From Megasphaera vaginalis (ex Bordigoni et al. 2020) (GTDB taxonomy: Bacteria; Bacillota; Negativicutes; Veillonellales; Megasphaeraceae), in the NCBI RefSeq assembly GCF_900240295.1, contig NZ_OEQB01000003.1, positions 248,001-312,000 on the forward strand: DNA of 64,000 nt, given 5' to 3'. The notes beneath the pieces are model-generated. The model was not told the origin of the DNA, ran no database searches, and was given only the letters and a program-made list of their open reading frames with translations. Within the stretch, counting starts at the first letter, position 1. The number at the start of each line of letters is the position of its first letter. Position numbers and translations under genes: made by a program. Positions 43,204 to 53,262 of the stretch are shown piece after piece.

Positions 43204-44636
43204 TGCGCTCCCTGCGGCGAGTCTTCGATCGTAATGCCGAGCGCCGCCAGTTTATCGCGGATAGCATCTGCCAGCGCATACTGCTTTTGCGCACGGCATT
43301 CCTGGCGGATCTCCAAAATGGCCGCCATCAGCTTCGCGTAATCTTCATCATTGGCACTGCTTGCCGATCCGGTCCAACGCGCTTCCAAAATGCCGAGAAT
43401 ATCGGTCATGGTCTTGAAAATGCGTTTGACTTCGGCGAGCACGGAGGCATCGACAGGTACGCCGTTGGCAACAACATCATTCTTGTAGATATTGATTTTT
43501 TTGGCCAACTCAAACATGGACGCGCTGGCAAGGGCCGTGTTAAAATCGTCGCACATAGCCGCTTCGTAATCTTCTTCCGCCTTTTGCGCATCAGCCAACA
43601 GCTGTTTTCCTGCCGCAGACTGCGCACCGCTCGGTTGTTCCAGCAGGAAAAGCGTATTGTCAATCGCCGTGCCGAGACGTTCCAAACTGCGCGTCATTTC
43701 TTCCAGGCGTTCGTCGCTGAAATCCAGCGGGCTGCGATAATGGTTGGAAATGAGGAAATAACGGAGCGCATCAGCGCTGTAATGAGCCAACACATCTTTG
43801 ACGAGGAAAAAATTGTTCAACGATTTGCTCATTTTTTCCGAATTGATCGTAATAAAACCGTTATGGAGCCAATATCTGACCATAGGACCATGACCGCAAA
43901 AAGCTTCAGACTGGGCGATTTCATTTTCGTGATGCGGGAAAATCAAATCACTGCCGCCACCATGAAAATCAAAGGTATCTCCCAAATACCGATTACTCAT
44001 TGCCGAACATTCAATATGCCAGCCTGGGCGCCCTTTACCCCAAGGACTGTCCCAAGCCGGCTCGCCCGGTTTTGCCCCCTTCCACAAAGCAAAATCCATC
44101 GGGTTTTCTTTGCGATCATCAATCTCTATGCGAGCGCCGGCCATCATATCATCAAGCGTACGGCCGCTGAGCTGACCGTAGTTGGCAAAACTGTCCACCT
44201 TATAGTAAACGTCATGATCAAGGACGTAAGCATGTCCCTTTTCAATCAGCGTCTCTACCATACGGATGATATCTCTCATATGATCGGAAACGCGCGGATA
44301 CTTGTCGGCGCGACGTACGTGAAGCGCATCCATAACTTCGAAATAAGACGCAATGTACCGATTGGAAATCGTATCCCACGATACATCTTCCCCATTGGCG
44401 GCATTGATGATTTTATCATCAACATCGGTAAAATTCTGAATATGAAGCACTTCATACCCGAGATGTTCCAGATACCGTTTAATGACATCCCAAGTCACAA
44501 AGGGCCTGGCGTTTCCCATATGGGAATGATTATACGGTGTAATGCCGCATACGTACATCTTAACCTGTCCGGGCGTTACGGGCACAAACTTTTCTTTTTT
44601 ACGCGTCAGCGTGTTATATACCATTAATTCTCTCAT
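43191..44636 (-). CDS. cysS: Cysteinyl-tRNA synthetase
   Basis: 481 aa class Ia synthetase. HIGH motif HSHMGNARPF follows zinc-ligand Cys in YVCGITP; other zinc ligands are in HIECSAMS and HHENEIAQSE. KMSKS is SEKMSKSLNN, and a C-terminal DALR-type helical domain follows. The ATG at 44636 is chosen for GGGAGGG eight bases upstream; the 24 open codons before it are T-box leader. Expression is controlled by uncharged tRNA-Cys through that leader. Confidence 0.97.
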   Translation of the reverse strand: MRELMVYNTLTRKKEKFVPVTPGQVKMYVCGITPYNHSHMGNARPFVTWDVIKRYLEHLGYEVLHIQNFTDVDDKIINAANGEDVSWDTISNRYIASYFEVMDALHVRRADKYPRVSDHMRDIIRMVETLIEKGHAYVLDHDVYYKVDSFANYGQLSGRTLDDMMAGARIEIDDRKENPMDFALWKGAKPGEPAWDSPWGKGRPGWHIECSAMSNRYLGDTFDFHGGGSDLIFPHHENEIAQSEAFCGHGPMVRYWLHNGFITINSEKMSKSLNNFFLVKDVLAHYSADALRYFLISNHYRSPLDFSDERLEEMTRSLERLGTAIDNTLFLLEQPSGAQSAAGKQLLADAQKAEEDYEAAMCDDFNTALASASMFELAKKINIYKNDVVANGVPVDASVLAEVKRIFKTMTDILGILEARWTGSASSANDEDYAKLMAAILEIRQECRAQKQYALADAIRDKLAALGITIEDSPQGAHWKK

Positions 44637-44656
44637 TCCGATTCCCTCCCGAAAAT

Positions 44657-44914
44657 GCATACAAAAAGGCCGCCATCCCCTTACAGAGACGGTGGCCCGC
44701 GGTTCCACTCTGCTTTACGGTTCTGCACCGCAATCTCAAAGGCCTATAACGGAGCCGTCCGGACCGGATTACTGTCACTTCACCCGGTCAACTCACAAAG
44801 GCAGCTCTGCTGGCTCGTCTGCGTAAGGAACTCTCAGCCACCGTTTCCTTTCTCTGTCGCGGTCACCAGCAAAAAATTTTGCTCATCGTTGTTGACATGG
44901 ATTATTATTTTGTA
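44657..44914 (-). promoter_or_regulatory. T-box leader of the cysS operon
   Basis: About 280 nt of leader before cysS. The antiterminator has the T-box AGAGTGGAACCGCGGG (about 44699-44714). The competing terminator pairs GGCC-CC with GG-GGCC around 44666-44697 and runs into TTTTTG. Stem I shows the distal AGAGAAAGG...GGTGGCTGAGAG elements, and TGC at 44801-44803, in the context GAGCTGCCTTTGTGAG, is the probable Cys specifier. Uncharged tRNA-Cys should stabilise readthrough. Confidence 0.92.
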
Positions 44915-44920
44915 CTCATT

Positions 44921-44949
44921 ATAATACCCAGTAAGTGCCATTCTGTCAA
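44921..44949 (-). promoter_or_regulatory. Promoter of the cysS T-box operon
   Basis: Minus strand -35 TTGACA (44944-44949), 17-base spacer, -10 TATTAT (44921-44926). It lies just after the gltX stop codon. Confidence 0.8.
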
Positions 44950-44955
44950 GGAAAT

Positions 44956-46419
44956 TTACTGTAAAAGTCCACTTTTCCCAATTCGTTCCAACACTTTCTC
45001 CCGTCCCATCAACGCCGCGATGACATTAAGATCAGGGCCGTGCATAACGCCGGTAAGGGCTACACGGATCGGCATATAGACGGACTTTCCTTTTACCTTA
45101 AGCCCTTTTTGAATTTTTTTAAAGAGAGGCTGTACCGCGTCGGGTGTCACTTCGTCAAGCGCGGCGAATTCATCGGCAAACATCTGCAAAACGGCAGCCG
45201 CCGTTTCTTCGTTCAAGACGGCTGCCGTTTCTTCGTTTTCCGGTGTAAAATCATCACTGAAAAAGATTTTGGCTGCATCGACAATCTGTGCGCCGTACTG
45301 GAGATGTTCGCGCAAAGCGTCGACCATGGTCATGAGCCACTGACGCTGCCCGTCGTCTATTTCTTCCGATACAAAACCGGCTTGCTGCAAATGAGGCAGA
45401 CAAACATCAAGCAGTGCTTCCGGAGTCAATGCCTTCATATAGTGGAAGTTGATCCAATTCAGCTTTTCAATATCAAAAACAGCCGGATTTTTTGCCACTC
45501 TGCCCAGTGAAAAAGAATGGATCAATTCCTCTTTCGAAAAGATTTCCTGATCCGTTTCCGGTGTCCACCCGAGAAGAGCGAGGAAGTTGACAAGGGCTTC
45601 CGGTAAATACCCCAAATCACGATATTGCTGTACAGACGTGGCTCCGTGCCGTTTACTCATTTTCTTTTTATCTTTACCGAGAATCAGCGAAACATGAGCG
45701 AACGTCGGCGCAGCAAGCCCCAAGGCCTTGTACAGAACAAGCTGACGCGGCGTATTGGATAAATGTTCTTCAGCGCGGATGACATGGGTGATTCCCATTA
45801 AGGCATCATCCAGAACTACGCAATAGTTGTAAACGGGAACACCGTCAGACTTGACGATAACAAAATCGCCTACTTTATTGGCGTCGAAAGATACATGACC
45901 GCGCACGATATCATCAAATTCCAGAAGTTCATCGGGCGGTGTGACGATGCGGATGACATAAGGCCTGCCTTCCTGTAAATACCGTTCGACCGTTTCCTTC
46001 GGCAAGTTACGGCAATGACCGCCATAAACCGGAGTCTCTCCCTTATCCATCTGCGCCTGTCGTTCCGCTTCCAGTTCTTCAGGGGTACAGAAGCAGTAAT
46101 ACGCTTTTCCTTCAGCCAGCAGCTTATCGGTATACTGCTGATAGCAGGCGAGCCGTTCCATCTGGCGGTACGGACCGTTCGGACCGCCGACGTCAATCCC
46201 TTCGTCCCAAGTAATGCCGAGCCAGCGCAACGCTTCCTTAATATTTTCTTCCGACTCCCGTGTCGAACGCTTCTGATCCGTATCTTCAATGCGGACAATC
46301 AACTTTCCGCCTGCGTGCCTGGCGGCCAAATAATTGAAAAGAGCGGATCTGGCACCGCCGATATGAAAAGGCCCTGTCGGGCTGGGAGCAAAACGAACGC
46401 GCATTTCTTCTGACATCAT
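44956..46419 (-). CDS. gltX: Glutamyl-tRNA synthetase
   Basis: 487 aa class Ib synthetase. HIGH motif PSPTGPFHIGGARSALFNY, then EDTDQKRS and KMSKRHGATSVQQY; a helical anticodon-binding domain is at the C-terminus. Whether it also charges tRNA-Gln cannot be decided, but that is usual where GlnRS is missing. GGAGG lies before two adjacent ATGs. It follows ispDF by 11 bases. Confidence 0.97.
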   Translation of the reverse strand: MMSEEMRVRFAPSPTGPFHIGGARSALFNYLAARHAGGKLIVRIEDTDQKRSTRESEENIKEALRWLGITWDEGIDVGGPNGPYRQMERLACYQQYTDKLLAEGKAYYCFCTPEELEAERQAQMDKGETPVYGGHCRNLPKETVERYLQEGRPYVIRIVTPPDELLEFDDIVRGHVSFDANKVGDFVIVKSDGVPVYNYCVVLDDALMGITHVIRAEEHLSNTPRQLVLYKALGLAAPTFAHVSLILGKDKKKMSKRHGATSVQQYRDLGYLPEALVNFLALLGWTPETDQEIFSKEELIHSFSLGRVAKNPAVFDIEKLNWINFHYMKALTPEALLDVCLPHLQQAGFVSEEIDDGQRQWLMTMVDALREHLQYGAQIVDAAKIFFSDDFTPENEETAAVLNEETAAAVLQMFADEFAALDEVTPDAVQPLFKKIQKGLKVKGKSVYMPIRVALTGVMHGPDLNVIAALMGREKVLERIGKSGLLQ

Positions 46420-46430
46420 ACTGCCTCCTA

Positions 46431-47612
46431 CTATATTGTCCTGTATTTGAGTATCATGGCCGCCGCCTGTGCCGCCATGCCTTCTTCTTTGCCGACGAAG
46501 CCGAGACGTTCCGTCGTCGTCGCCTTTACCGATACAGCTGCCGCATCAATTTGCAGAGCAGCCGCAATATTTTGAATCATTTCCGTTACATATGCTTTTA
46601 TCTTCGGACGCTGCGCCATAAGCGTCACGTCGACGTTAATGACGCGACAGCTGTTTTCCACCAATATCTGTCGCACTTTCTGCAATAAAACAAGGCTGGA
46701 AATATTTTTAAAAGTCATATCACTGTCGGGAAAATACGTACCGATATCCTTCAAGCCGGCAGCGCCGAGCAGAGCGTCCATCAGGGCGTGAATCAACACA
46801 TCGGCATCGGAATGGCCGGCCAGTCCCTTCTCAAAGGGAATCTCAACGCCGCCGAGTACCAGCTTCCTGCCGGTAACGAGCTGATGAACATCATAGCCGC
46901 TGCCGACCCGATGCTCTGTCGGCCCGTTCATATAAAATTCCAGAATCGGCACATCATCCATCGTAGTCACTTTATGATTTCGTTTATTGCCCTGCAAGAT
47001 GAGGATTTTTTCCCCCAGTACTTCTACCAACGACGCGTCGTCAGTGCCGCTGATCCCGGTTTCCTTGGCATGACGATGTGCCTGCAACAGCGTATTTCGC
47101 CGAAATATCTGCGGTGTCTGTACGGCGATCAGTCGGCTTCTGTCCAATGTCGTTATTCGTTGCAGTCCTTCCGCTTCCGCTATTTCCTTCATTTTTACCG
47201 TATCCGTTACGGGAATGGCATAAACGGCCGCATTAGCATGGGCCATCGTCGCAACGGCATTGTCGAACCATTCCGGCCCCGCCATAGGACGCGAACCGTC
47301 GTGAACCATGACGATCTCGGATGTTGCGGCAGTCGCCAGAAGACCGTTATAAACAGAATCCTCTCTCTCCGCACCGCCTAAGACGTATTTTATCGGAACT
47401 GCCGGCTGCAAAGAGGCGACAATCGCTTCAATCATCTTCCGATCCACTTCGGCAAAGACAATGACGACTTCGGAAACGCAAGACGCCGCCAACACATTTT
47501 TTAACGTGTGCGTCAAAACGGGACTGCCGCACAAGGGGTAAAAAAGCTTATTCTGTTCGTATCCGAAACGCCGGCCGGAGCCGGCAGCCACGAGTATTAC
47601 AGAAACGTTCAA
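46431..47612 (-). CDS. ispDF: Bifunctional IspD/IspF (MEP isoprenoid pathway)
   Basis: 393 aa fusion. Residues about 1-225 form 2-C-methyl-D-erythritol 4-phosphate cytidylyltransferase (LVAAGSGRRFGYEQNKLFYPL; VMVHDGSRPM). About 235-393 form MECDP synthase (RVGSGYDVHQL, GHSDADVLIHALMDALLGA, TTTERLGFVGKEEG). Linking the third and fifth pathway steps is known from other bacteria. The start is TTG with AGGTGA five bases upstream; no ATG lies before the conserved VSVILVAAGSG. Confidence 0.95.
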   Translation of the reverse strand: MNVSVILVAAGSGRRFGYEQNKLFYPLCGSPVLTHTLKNVLAASCVSEVVIVFAEVDRKMIEAIVASLQPAVPIKYVLGGAEREDSVYNGLLATAATSEIVMVHDGSRPMAGPEWFDNAVATMAHANAAVYAIPVTDTVKMKEIAEAEGLQRITTLDRSRLIAVQTPQIFRRNTLLQAHRHAKETGISGTDDASLVEVLGEKILILQGNKRNHKVTTMDDVPILEFYMNGPTEHRVGSGYDVHQLVTGRKLVLGGVEIPFEKGLAGHSDADVLIHALMDALLGAAGLKDIGTYFPDSDMTFKNISSLVLLQKVRQILVENSCRVINVDVTLMAQRPKIKAYVTEMIQNIAAALQIDAAAVSVKATTTERLGFVGKEEGMAAQAAAMILKYRTI

Positions 47613-47625
47613 TCAACTCACCTGC

Positions 47626-48804
47626 TCATTCCGAAACACGAACAAAAATCATACGGCCTGCAGAGGTTTGCAGTACGGAAGTCACTGTTACCGGAACCGT
47701 CTTTCCGATATATTTCTCACCGTTTTCGACAACGATCATCGTACCGTCATCCAAATACGCCACCCCTTGATTGTTCTCTTTACCGGCTTTGACAACGAGT
47801 ACTTCCATTTCTTCCCCCGGTATCAGCGACGGCTTCAAGGAATTGGCCAAATCATTGATATTCAGTACAACTACGCCTTGTAAAGCGGCGACCTTATTCA
47901 GATTATAATCATTCGTCACAATCTTGGCATTGATTTTTCTTCCCAAACGAACCAGCTTGGAATCGACCCCCTGCACATCATCAAAGTCATCATGAATAAT
48001 CTGTACTTCAACAGGGTGATCTTCCTGCATTTGCTTTAAGATATCCAGTCCGCGCCGCCCTTTGTTCCGTTTCAGAAGGTCGGAAGAATCGGCAATGAGC
48101 TGCAATTCCTCCAAGACGAATACCGGTATCAGCAAAGGACCTTCCAGAAAACCGGTCCGGAAAATTTCGGCAATGCGACCGTCGATAATGGAACTCGTAT
48201 CCAGTAATTTCCCGGAAAATTCCCTTTCCTTTTTACGGTTTTCCTTACCGGCTTTGCCGAAGGGAAGAGCAGACACCATTTGGATGATTTCATTCTTCTT
48301 ACGCATGGCAATACTCATTCCGGCATACCCGAAAACAATACTGAAAACAATCGGTCCATATGCGCCGATAATCGGCAGGCGGGCAAAGGCAAATCCAATT
48401 AAGGTAGCAATAATAAGTCCAAAAAGCAGGCCCAAGGTCCCGACCATCAGATCCTGACTGGCGAAAGCGCCCAAACTATTTTCCATCCAATGAATCGCAA
48501 TCCAAAGAAGACGCAAAATGAATGATGAAAGCAAATACCCGATACAGGCCCCCAAAACGGCGCTGAGAATATAGGCGACGATTGTCACGACAGTCGTGCC
48601 GAATATGCCGGCAGTCCCGCTTTCGATCTCCAGTTCGGCGCTAAACAGCGGCATCGAAACAATTTGATCGGCAAGCATGACAAAAATCAGCGCGAAAACC
48701 AAAGAAATAGCTGCTTTCATCACCTTATTAGCCATATTTCGCCCATTGAACCGCTTATTGTTTTTGCCTTCTGCAGACGGAGCGGTTTCCTTCCTTTCCA
48801 ACAT
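47626..48804 (-). CDS. PIN-TRAM domain membrane protein YacL
   Basis: 392 aa. Four or so N-terminal transmembrane helices (about residues 25-155) precede a PIN-type nuclease domain (LLDTSSIIDGRIAEI, VTNDYNLNKVAAL) and a C-terminal TRAM domain (GVAYLDDGTMIVVENG). Function is not established; PIN and TRAM suggest membrane-bound RNA cleavage. The pairing with ispD-ispF-gltX matches Bacillus yacL. The ATG has AGGAGG at ideal spacing; an in-frame GTG three codons earlier is too close to it. Confidence 0.93.
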   Translation of the reverse strand: MLERKETAPSAEGKNNKRFNGRNMANKVMKAAISLVFALIFVMLADQIVSMPLFSAELEIESGTAGIFGTTVVTIVAYILSAVLGACIGYLLSSFILRLLWIAIHWMENSLGAFASQDLMVGTLGLLFGLIIATLIGFAFARLPIIGAYGPIVFSIVFGYAGMSIAMRKKNEIIQMVSALPFGKAGKENRKKEREFSGKLLDTSSIIDGRIAEIFRTGFLEGPLLIPVFVLEELQLIADSSDLLKRNKGRRGLDILKQMQEDHPVEVQIIHDDFDDVQGVDSKLVRLGRKINAKIVTNDYNLNKVAALQGVVVLNINDLANSLKPSLIPGEEMEVLVVKAGKENNQGVAYLDDGTMIVVENGEKYIGKTVPVTVTSVLQTSAGRMIFVRVSE

Positions 48805-48884
48805 ATGGTTCACCTCCTTTTAAGATTCACGATAATACGATTGTACACGTTTTTAATGTATCATCCGTTAAAAACTTTTGCGGC

Positions 48885-48922
48885 AAAATAAACTCTGCCG
48901 AAAACAACATTTCGACAGAGCT
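48885..48922 (-). terminator. Terminator of the small exported repeat protein gene
   Basis: Minus-strand hairpin CTCTGTCG/CGGCAGAG extended by AAA/TTT, followed by TTTATTTT. It starts 16 bases after the stop codon. Confidence 0.85.
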
Positions 48923-48936
48923 GCATCTGCACGTTC

Positions 48937-49296
48937 TTACCGATGAAATCCGGCACGCGCTCCATAGCTGCAAAATCTGCCGGAGCGGCAATCGGATCGC
49001 TGATAACGATAATTGACAGGTTGTACCCGTTCCTGCTGTCCCTGCGTATTGATCACATACGTGTCATGATTCACAATCGGCTCCATACGCCCGTCAGCCA
49101 TGATCCGATAATGCTCGTAGTTTACGATCGGGCCTGTCATGCCGTTCGAGCCCGTTGTATACACAACTTGCCGATTGTTCACACTTCCCACCGGCGAAGA
49201 TGCCGAGACCGTACCGGCTGCAAAAAGGACGGTAGCACACAAGGCACAGACCAGCGCCGTAAGCATACGACGCCTGTCCGTCTGCTCCGTATCCAT
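48937..49296 (-). CDS. Small exported protein with an internal repeat
   Basis: 119 aa. Residues 1-10 are charged, 11-30 hydrophobic (MLTALVCALCATVLFAAGTV), then SASSP, a plausible signal-peptidase cleavage region. The mature part has two tandem 17-residue repeats: GPIVNYEHYRIMADGRM (55-71) and EPIVNHDTYVINTQGQQ (72-88). A partial third, QPVNYRYQ, follows. The tail has two Cys. No known family. GGAGGA precedes the ATG, a TATACT -10 lies at 49333-49338, and a terminator follows, so it is likely expressed alone or with radA. Confidence 0.7.
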   Translation of the reverse strand: MDTEQTDRRRMLTALVCALCATVLFAAGTVSASSPVGSVNNRQVVYTTGSNGMTGPIVNYEHYRIMADGRMEPIVNHDTYVINTQGQQERVQPVNYRYQRSDCRSGRFCSYGARAGFHR

Positions 49297-49392
49297 ATGA
49301 TTCCTCCTCCATTAAATGGTCATACTATTGTTAGTATAACACATTATTTATAAAAAAGAACAGTTTTTCTCTTTAACCTGCCGCTTTTCCGA

Positions 49393-50766
49393 TCAAAAAA
49401 CCGCCGCTACAGCTTCTTGTAACGTAGCAACGGCTATAACGCGACAAGACGCGTCGACGGCTCCGACTACTTCTTCATGGTTTCCCCGGGGAATGATAAA
49501 ACGTTTGAACCCCAACTTGACGGCCTCCCTGATACGGCGCAGACAATGGGGTACACGGCGAATCTCACCGGTGAGGCCGACTTCACCGAGGCAAACCGTA
49601 TTGCTGTCGATAACGCTGTCGCGACAAGACGACAGGATCGCCAAAAGGATGGGAAGATCAGCTGCCGTCTCCGTTATTTTCAGGCCGCCGACAACGGTAA
49701 GATAGACATCTTGAGCCGCCAGTGAAAGACCGACCCTCTTTTCCAACACCGCCAGGAGAATGATCAGCCGATTATAATCCATGCCGACGGCGGTACGGCG
49801 CGGTACGGAAAAAACGGATCGCGTTGTCAAGGCCTGGATTTCGCCCATAAGCGGCCGCATACCGTCCATGACGGCGACGACGGCAGAACCCGAGTTCGCC
49901 GTCGCCCGCTCTGCCAAGAGCAGTGAACTCGGGTTATCCAATTCCGTCAGCCCCGTTTCCGTCATCGTGAACAATCCGGATTCATCAGTCGAGCCGAAAC
50001 GGTTCTTAATACTCCGCAAGATGCGGAATGGGTACTGCCGCTCTCCTTCCAGGTAAAGAACGACATCGACAAGATGCTCCATAACACGCGGCCCGGCGAT
50101 ATTTCCGTCTTTTGTCACATGCCCGATAACGATAACCGGTATTCCCGTCGTCTTGGCAAAGGTCAGCAAACGGTTCGTTCCTTCCCGAATCTGCATCATG
50201 CTGCCGGGAGCGCCGTCGCATTCACTGCCGTACATGGTTTGAATAGAATCAATGATGAGCAGTCCCGGATGTTTCTTTTCCGCTTCCGACAAAATAGCAT
50301 CCAAAAAAGTGTCCGCCTGTATCCAAAGGCCGTCGGCGGCCAAGCGAAGCCGGTCTGCACGAAGCTTAATCTGCCCGGCCGATTCTTCGCCTGACGCATA
50401 AAGGACGCTGCCTTGATGACGGCTGACTGCAACGGACAACTGCAAAACCAGCGTTGATTTGCCGATACCCGGATCACCGCTGAGAAGCATCAGCGCACCG
50501 GGTACGATGCCGCCGCCGAGGACGCGATCCACTTCGGCGATCCCCGTTGTCAGCCGGCGCATCTTTTCCATAGCGATTTCGTTAAGCAAGGCCGGCCTGA
50601 CGCTGTCCCCGTCTCGTTTCACTGCCGCAGCTTTCTTCGGCCCATCTTGAACGATGGTTTCTTCGCGAATCGCATTCCATTCACCGCAGTGCGGGCAGCG
50701 GCCAAACCAACTGCAAAAGACGCTGCCGCACTGTTCACAGACATATCGTTTCTTGCTTTTAGCCAT
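49393..50766 (-). CDS. radA: DNA repair protein RadA/Sms
   Basis: 457 aa. An N-terminal C4 zinc finger (CEQCG...CPHCGEWN) is followed by a RecA-like ATPase with Walker A SGDPGIGKSTLVLQLS, Walker B LLIIDSIQTMYG, the RadA motif IKNRFGSTDESG and a C-terminal Lon-protease-like domain. It acts as a branch-migration helicase in recombination. It follows clpC with no gap, as in B. subtilis. Confidence 0.97.
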   Translation of the reverse strand: MAKSKKRYVCEQCGSVFCSWFGRCPHCGEWNAIREETIVQDGPKKAAAVKRDGDSVRPALLNEIAMEKMRRLTTGIAEVDRVLGGGIVPGALMLLSGDPGIGKSTLVLQLSVAVSRHQGSVLYASGEESAGQIKLRADRLRLAADGLWIQADTFLDAILSEAEKKHPGLLIIDSIQTMYGSECDGAPGSMMQIREGTNRLLTFAKTTGIPVIVIGHVTKDGNIAGPRVMEHLVDVVLYLEGERQYPFRILRSIKNRFGSTDESGLFTMTETGLTELDNPSSLLLAERATANSGSAVVAVMDGMRPLMGEIQALTTRSVFSVPRRTAVGMDYNRLIILLAVLEKRVGLSLAAQDVYLTVVGGLKITETAADLPILLAILSSCRDSVIDSNTVCLGEVGLTGEIRRVPHCLRRIREAVKLGFKRFIIPRGNHEEVVGAVDASCRVIAVATLQEAVAAVF

Positions 50767-53196
50767 TTACTCTTTCTCCGTCGTAAACACAAGTTTCTTT
50801 TGATCGCCGCCATCAACATGGACGCAATTGCCGCTCTTCAGTTCGCCGCTTAAGAGCATTTCGGAAATAGGATCTTCTACAAGTTTTTGTATAGCGCGCC
50901 GCAGCGGTCTGGCACCATACGCAAAATCACTTCCTTCGCGAACGAGAATAGTGTCGGCAGCCGCTGTCCAATCCATGTTGATGCCCTGTTCTTCCAAACG
51001 TCCCGTCAGTTCCCGCAACAGAAGCGACACAATACGGCGCAGGTCTTCTTGCTTCAACGGCTTAAAAACGAGTATTTCATCAATACGATTTAAAAATTCC
51101 GGACGGAAGAAGCGCCGCACCTCACTGAGAATTTCATTCTTCGCCCGCTGAAATTCCTTCTCACTGTCCTGCTTGCCGGCGGCAGCGGCAAATCCCACCG
51201 TCGGCCCTGCCGGCTTCAAATGAGCCGCCCCGAGATTGCTGGTCATAATAATGACGGTATTGCGAAAATCGACGGTTCTTCCCTTGGAATCGGTCAATCT
51301 GCCGTCATCCAGCACTTGCAGCAAAATGTTAAAGAAATCGCTGCTGGCCTTTTCCACTTCGTCAAAAAGGATGACACTGTACGGCTTTTCCCTGACCTTA
51401 TCCGTCAGTTCCCCGCCTTCTTCATAGCCCACATACCCCGGAGGAGCCCCAACCAGGCTGGCAATGCTGTGACGTTCCATAAATTCACTCATATCGATAC
51501 GGATCATCGCCTCTTCACTGCCGAAAAGCTGGCATGCCAACGTGCGCGCCAATTCGGTCTTGCCGACACCGCTGGGACCGAGGAAAAGGAAGGAGCCGAT
51601 CGGCCGCTTCTCATCCTTTAAGCCGGCCCTGGCTCGACGCACCGCCTTGGCCACCGCCGTAACCGCTTCATCTTGACTGACGACGCGCTTGTGCAGTTCT
51701 TCTTCCAGATGCAGCAGCCGCTGCGACTCCGTCTCCGTAATTTGCTGCACCGGAATCCCCGTCCAAAGTGAAACTACCGCGGCAATGTCCGCTTCCGTCA
51801 CGATCAGTTTGGCATCATCTTGCTGCTTCCGTTCGCGCTGCAGTTGCGAGATCATGTCATTCAACTGCTGTCCTTCGTCACGCAGAGCTGCGCACCGTTC
51901 GAACTCCTCAGCAGCCAACGCCGCCGCTTTTTCTTTGTTAATATCGGCCAACTGAACTTCCAGTGCTTTCAGCTTCTCCGGCGGCGCATATGCGGCCAAC
52001 TTTACCTTGGCGGCCGCTTCATCCATAATGTCGATCGCCTTATCCGGCAAATACCGGTCGGAAATATACCTGGCTGATAATTTTACGGCTTTTTCAATTG
52101 CCTCGTCGGTGATGCGCGCATTATGAAAAGCTTCATACCGGTCTCGCAAGCCTTTCAGTATCTGAACGGCTTCCTCTTCGGACGGCTCTCCCACGTGGAC
52201 CGTCTGGAAGCGGCGCGCCAAGGCGGCATCCTTTTCAATATACTTTTTGTATTCGTCCAACGTCGTCGCCCCGATACATTGCAATTCACCGCGAGCCAGC
52301 GCCGGTTTCAAAATATTTGCCGCATCCATCGTCCCTTCGACGGCGCCGGCACCGATAAGCTGATGCAATTCGTCAATAAAGAGAATAACCGAATCATCTT
52401 TTGCCAACAGTTCAATTACCGCTTTGATTCGCTCTTCAAACTCGCCGCGGTACTTCGTTCCCGCAACCAAACCGGCCATATCCAGGGAAAAGACACGCTT
52501 TGCCGCCAACAGTTCAGGCACCGTTCCGTTGACGATCCGCTGCGCCAGCCCTTCGGCTATCGCCGTCTTGCCGACACCGGGAGCCCCCAACAATACAGGA
52601 TTATTTTTTGTCCGACGGCAAAGGATTTGAATAACGCGTTCTATTTCCTTTTCTCTGCCGATTACGGGATCTATTTTTTCACTTTTGGCGGCGGCATTCA
52701 AATCGCGGCCGTAATTTTCCAGCGAAACTTTGCCGTTTTCTTCCGCGGCGGCGCCTTCATCCGGAACCGCTCCCAACAGCTCATTCAGCTTCCGCACGAT
52801 CTGTTCCAGATCAATATCCATCGTTTCCAAAATTTGAACGGCCATCCCCGTCCCTTCAGCCAGGATACCGGCCAGAATATGTTCTGTACCGACGTATTCC
52901 TGTCCCAGTCGGTTCGCCTCGGCAACAGCCATCTCCAGAACCCGCTTCGTTCGCGGTGTCAACGCCAGACCGGAAGCGCCTTTCGTTCCGATACCAACGG
53001 TATTTTCAATAGCGCGGCTCACATTTTCCTGTGTTACCCCCAACTGAGCCAGAAGCTGCCCGGCAGAACCGCCGTCAGCCATTACCAGCCCCAGCAAAAT
53101 ATGTTCCGTGCCGACATAGTCATGATGAAACCGCTGCGCCCCTTCTTGGGCATAATGCAGCACTTTTTTTGCGTCATTTGTAAATCTGTTGTACAT
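50767..53196 (-). CDS. clpC: ATP-dependent Clp protease ATPase subunit ClpC
   Basis: 809 aa HSP100. Two N-terminal Clp-N repeats (about 1-145); AAA-1 with [15 protein letters not shown]; a middle domain containing a UVR-type helix ([16 protein letters not shown]); AAA-2 with [15 protein letters not shown]. With ClpP it degrades misfolded and arginine-phosphorylated proteins marked by McsB. Its gene follows ctsR-mcsA-mcsB, all under CtsR control. GGGGGGA precedes the ATG. Confidence 0.98.
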   Translation of the reverse strand: MYNRFTNDAKKVLHYAQEGAQRFHHDYVGTEHILLGLVMADGGSAGQLLAQLGVTQENVSRAIENTVGIGTKGASGLALTPRTKRVLEMAVAEANRLGQEYVGTEHILAGILAEGTGMAVQILETMDIDLEQIVRKLNELLGAVPDEGAAAEENGKVSLENYGRDLNAAAKSEKIDPVIGREKEIERVIQILCRRTKNNPVLLGAPGVGKTAIAEGLAQRIVNGTVPELLAAKRVFSLDMAGLVAGTKYRGEFEERIKAVIELLAKDDSVILFIDELHQLIGAGAVEGTMDAANILKPALARGELQCIGATTLDEYKKYIEKDAALARRFQTVHVGEPSEEEAVQILKGLRDRYEAFHNARITDEAIEKAVKLSARYISDRYLPDKAIDIMDEAAAKVKLAAYAPPEKLKALEVQLADINKEKAAALAAEEFERCAALRDEGQQLNDMISQLQRERKQQDDAKLIVTEADIAAVVSLWTGIPVQQITETESQRLLHLEEELHKRVVSQDEAVTAVAKAVRRARAGLKDEKRPIGSFLFLGPSGVGKTELARTLACQLFGSEEAMIRIDMSEFMERHSIASLVGAPPGYVGYEEGGELTDKVREKPYSVILFDEVEKASSDFFNILLQVLDDGRLTDSKGRTVDFRNTVIIMTSNLGAAHLKPAGPTVGFAAAAGKQDSEKEFQRAKNEILSEVRRFFRPEFLNRIDEILVFKPLKQEDLRRIVSLLLRELTGRLEEQGINMDWTAAADTILVREGSDFAYGARPLRRAIQKLVEDPISEMLLSGELKSGNCVHVDGGDQKKLVFTTEKE

Positions 53197-53262
53197 GTCG
53201 TTCCCCCCTCATGCACGTGCCTGCCCGTAAAGGGTTTGGCATTTTATCGTAATTATCACAAT

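Noticed and set aside
44637-44708. 24-codon N-terminal extension of CysRS
   Set aside because: It lies in the T-box terminator/antiterminator; GGGAGGG marks the inner ATG.
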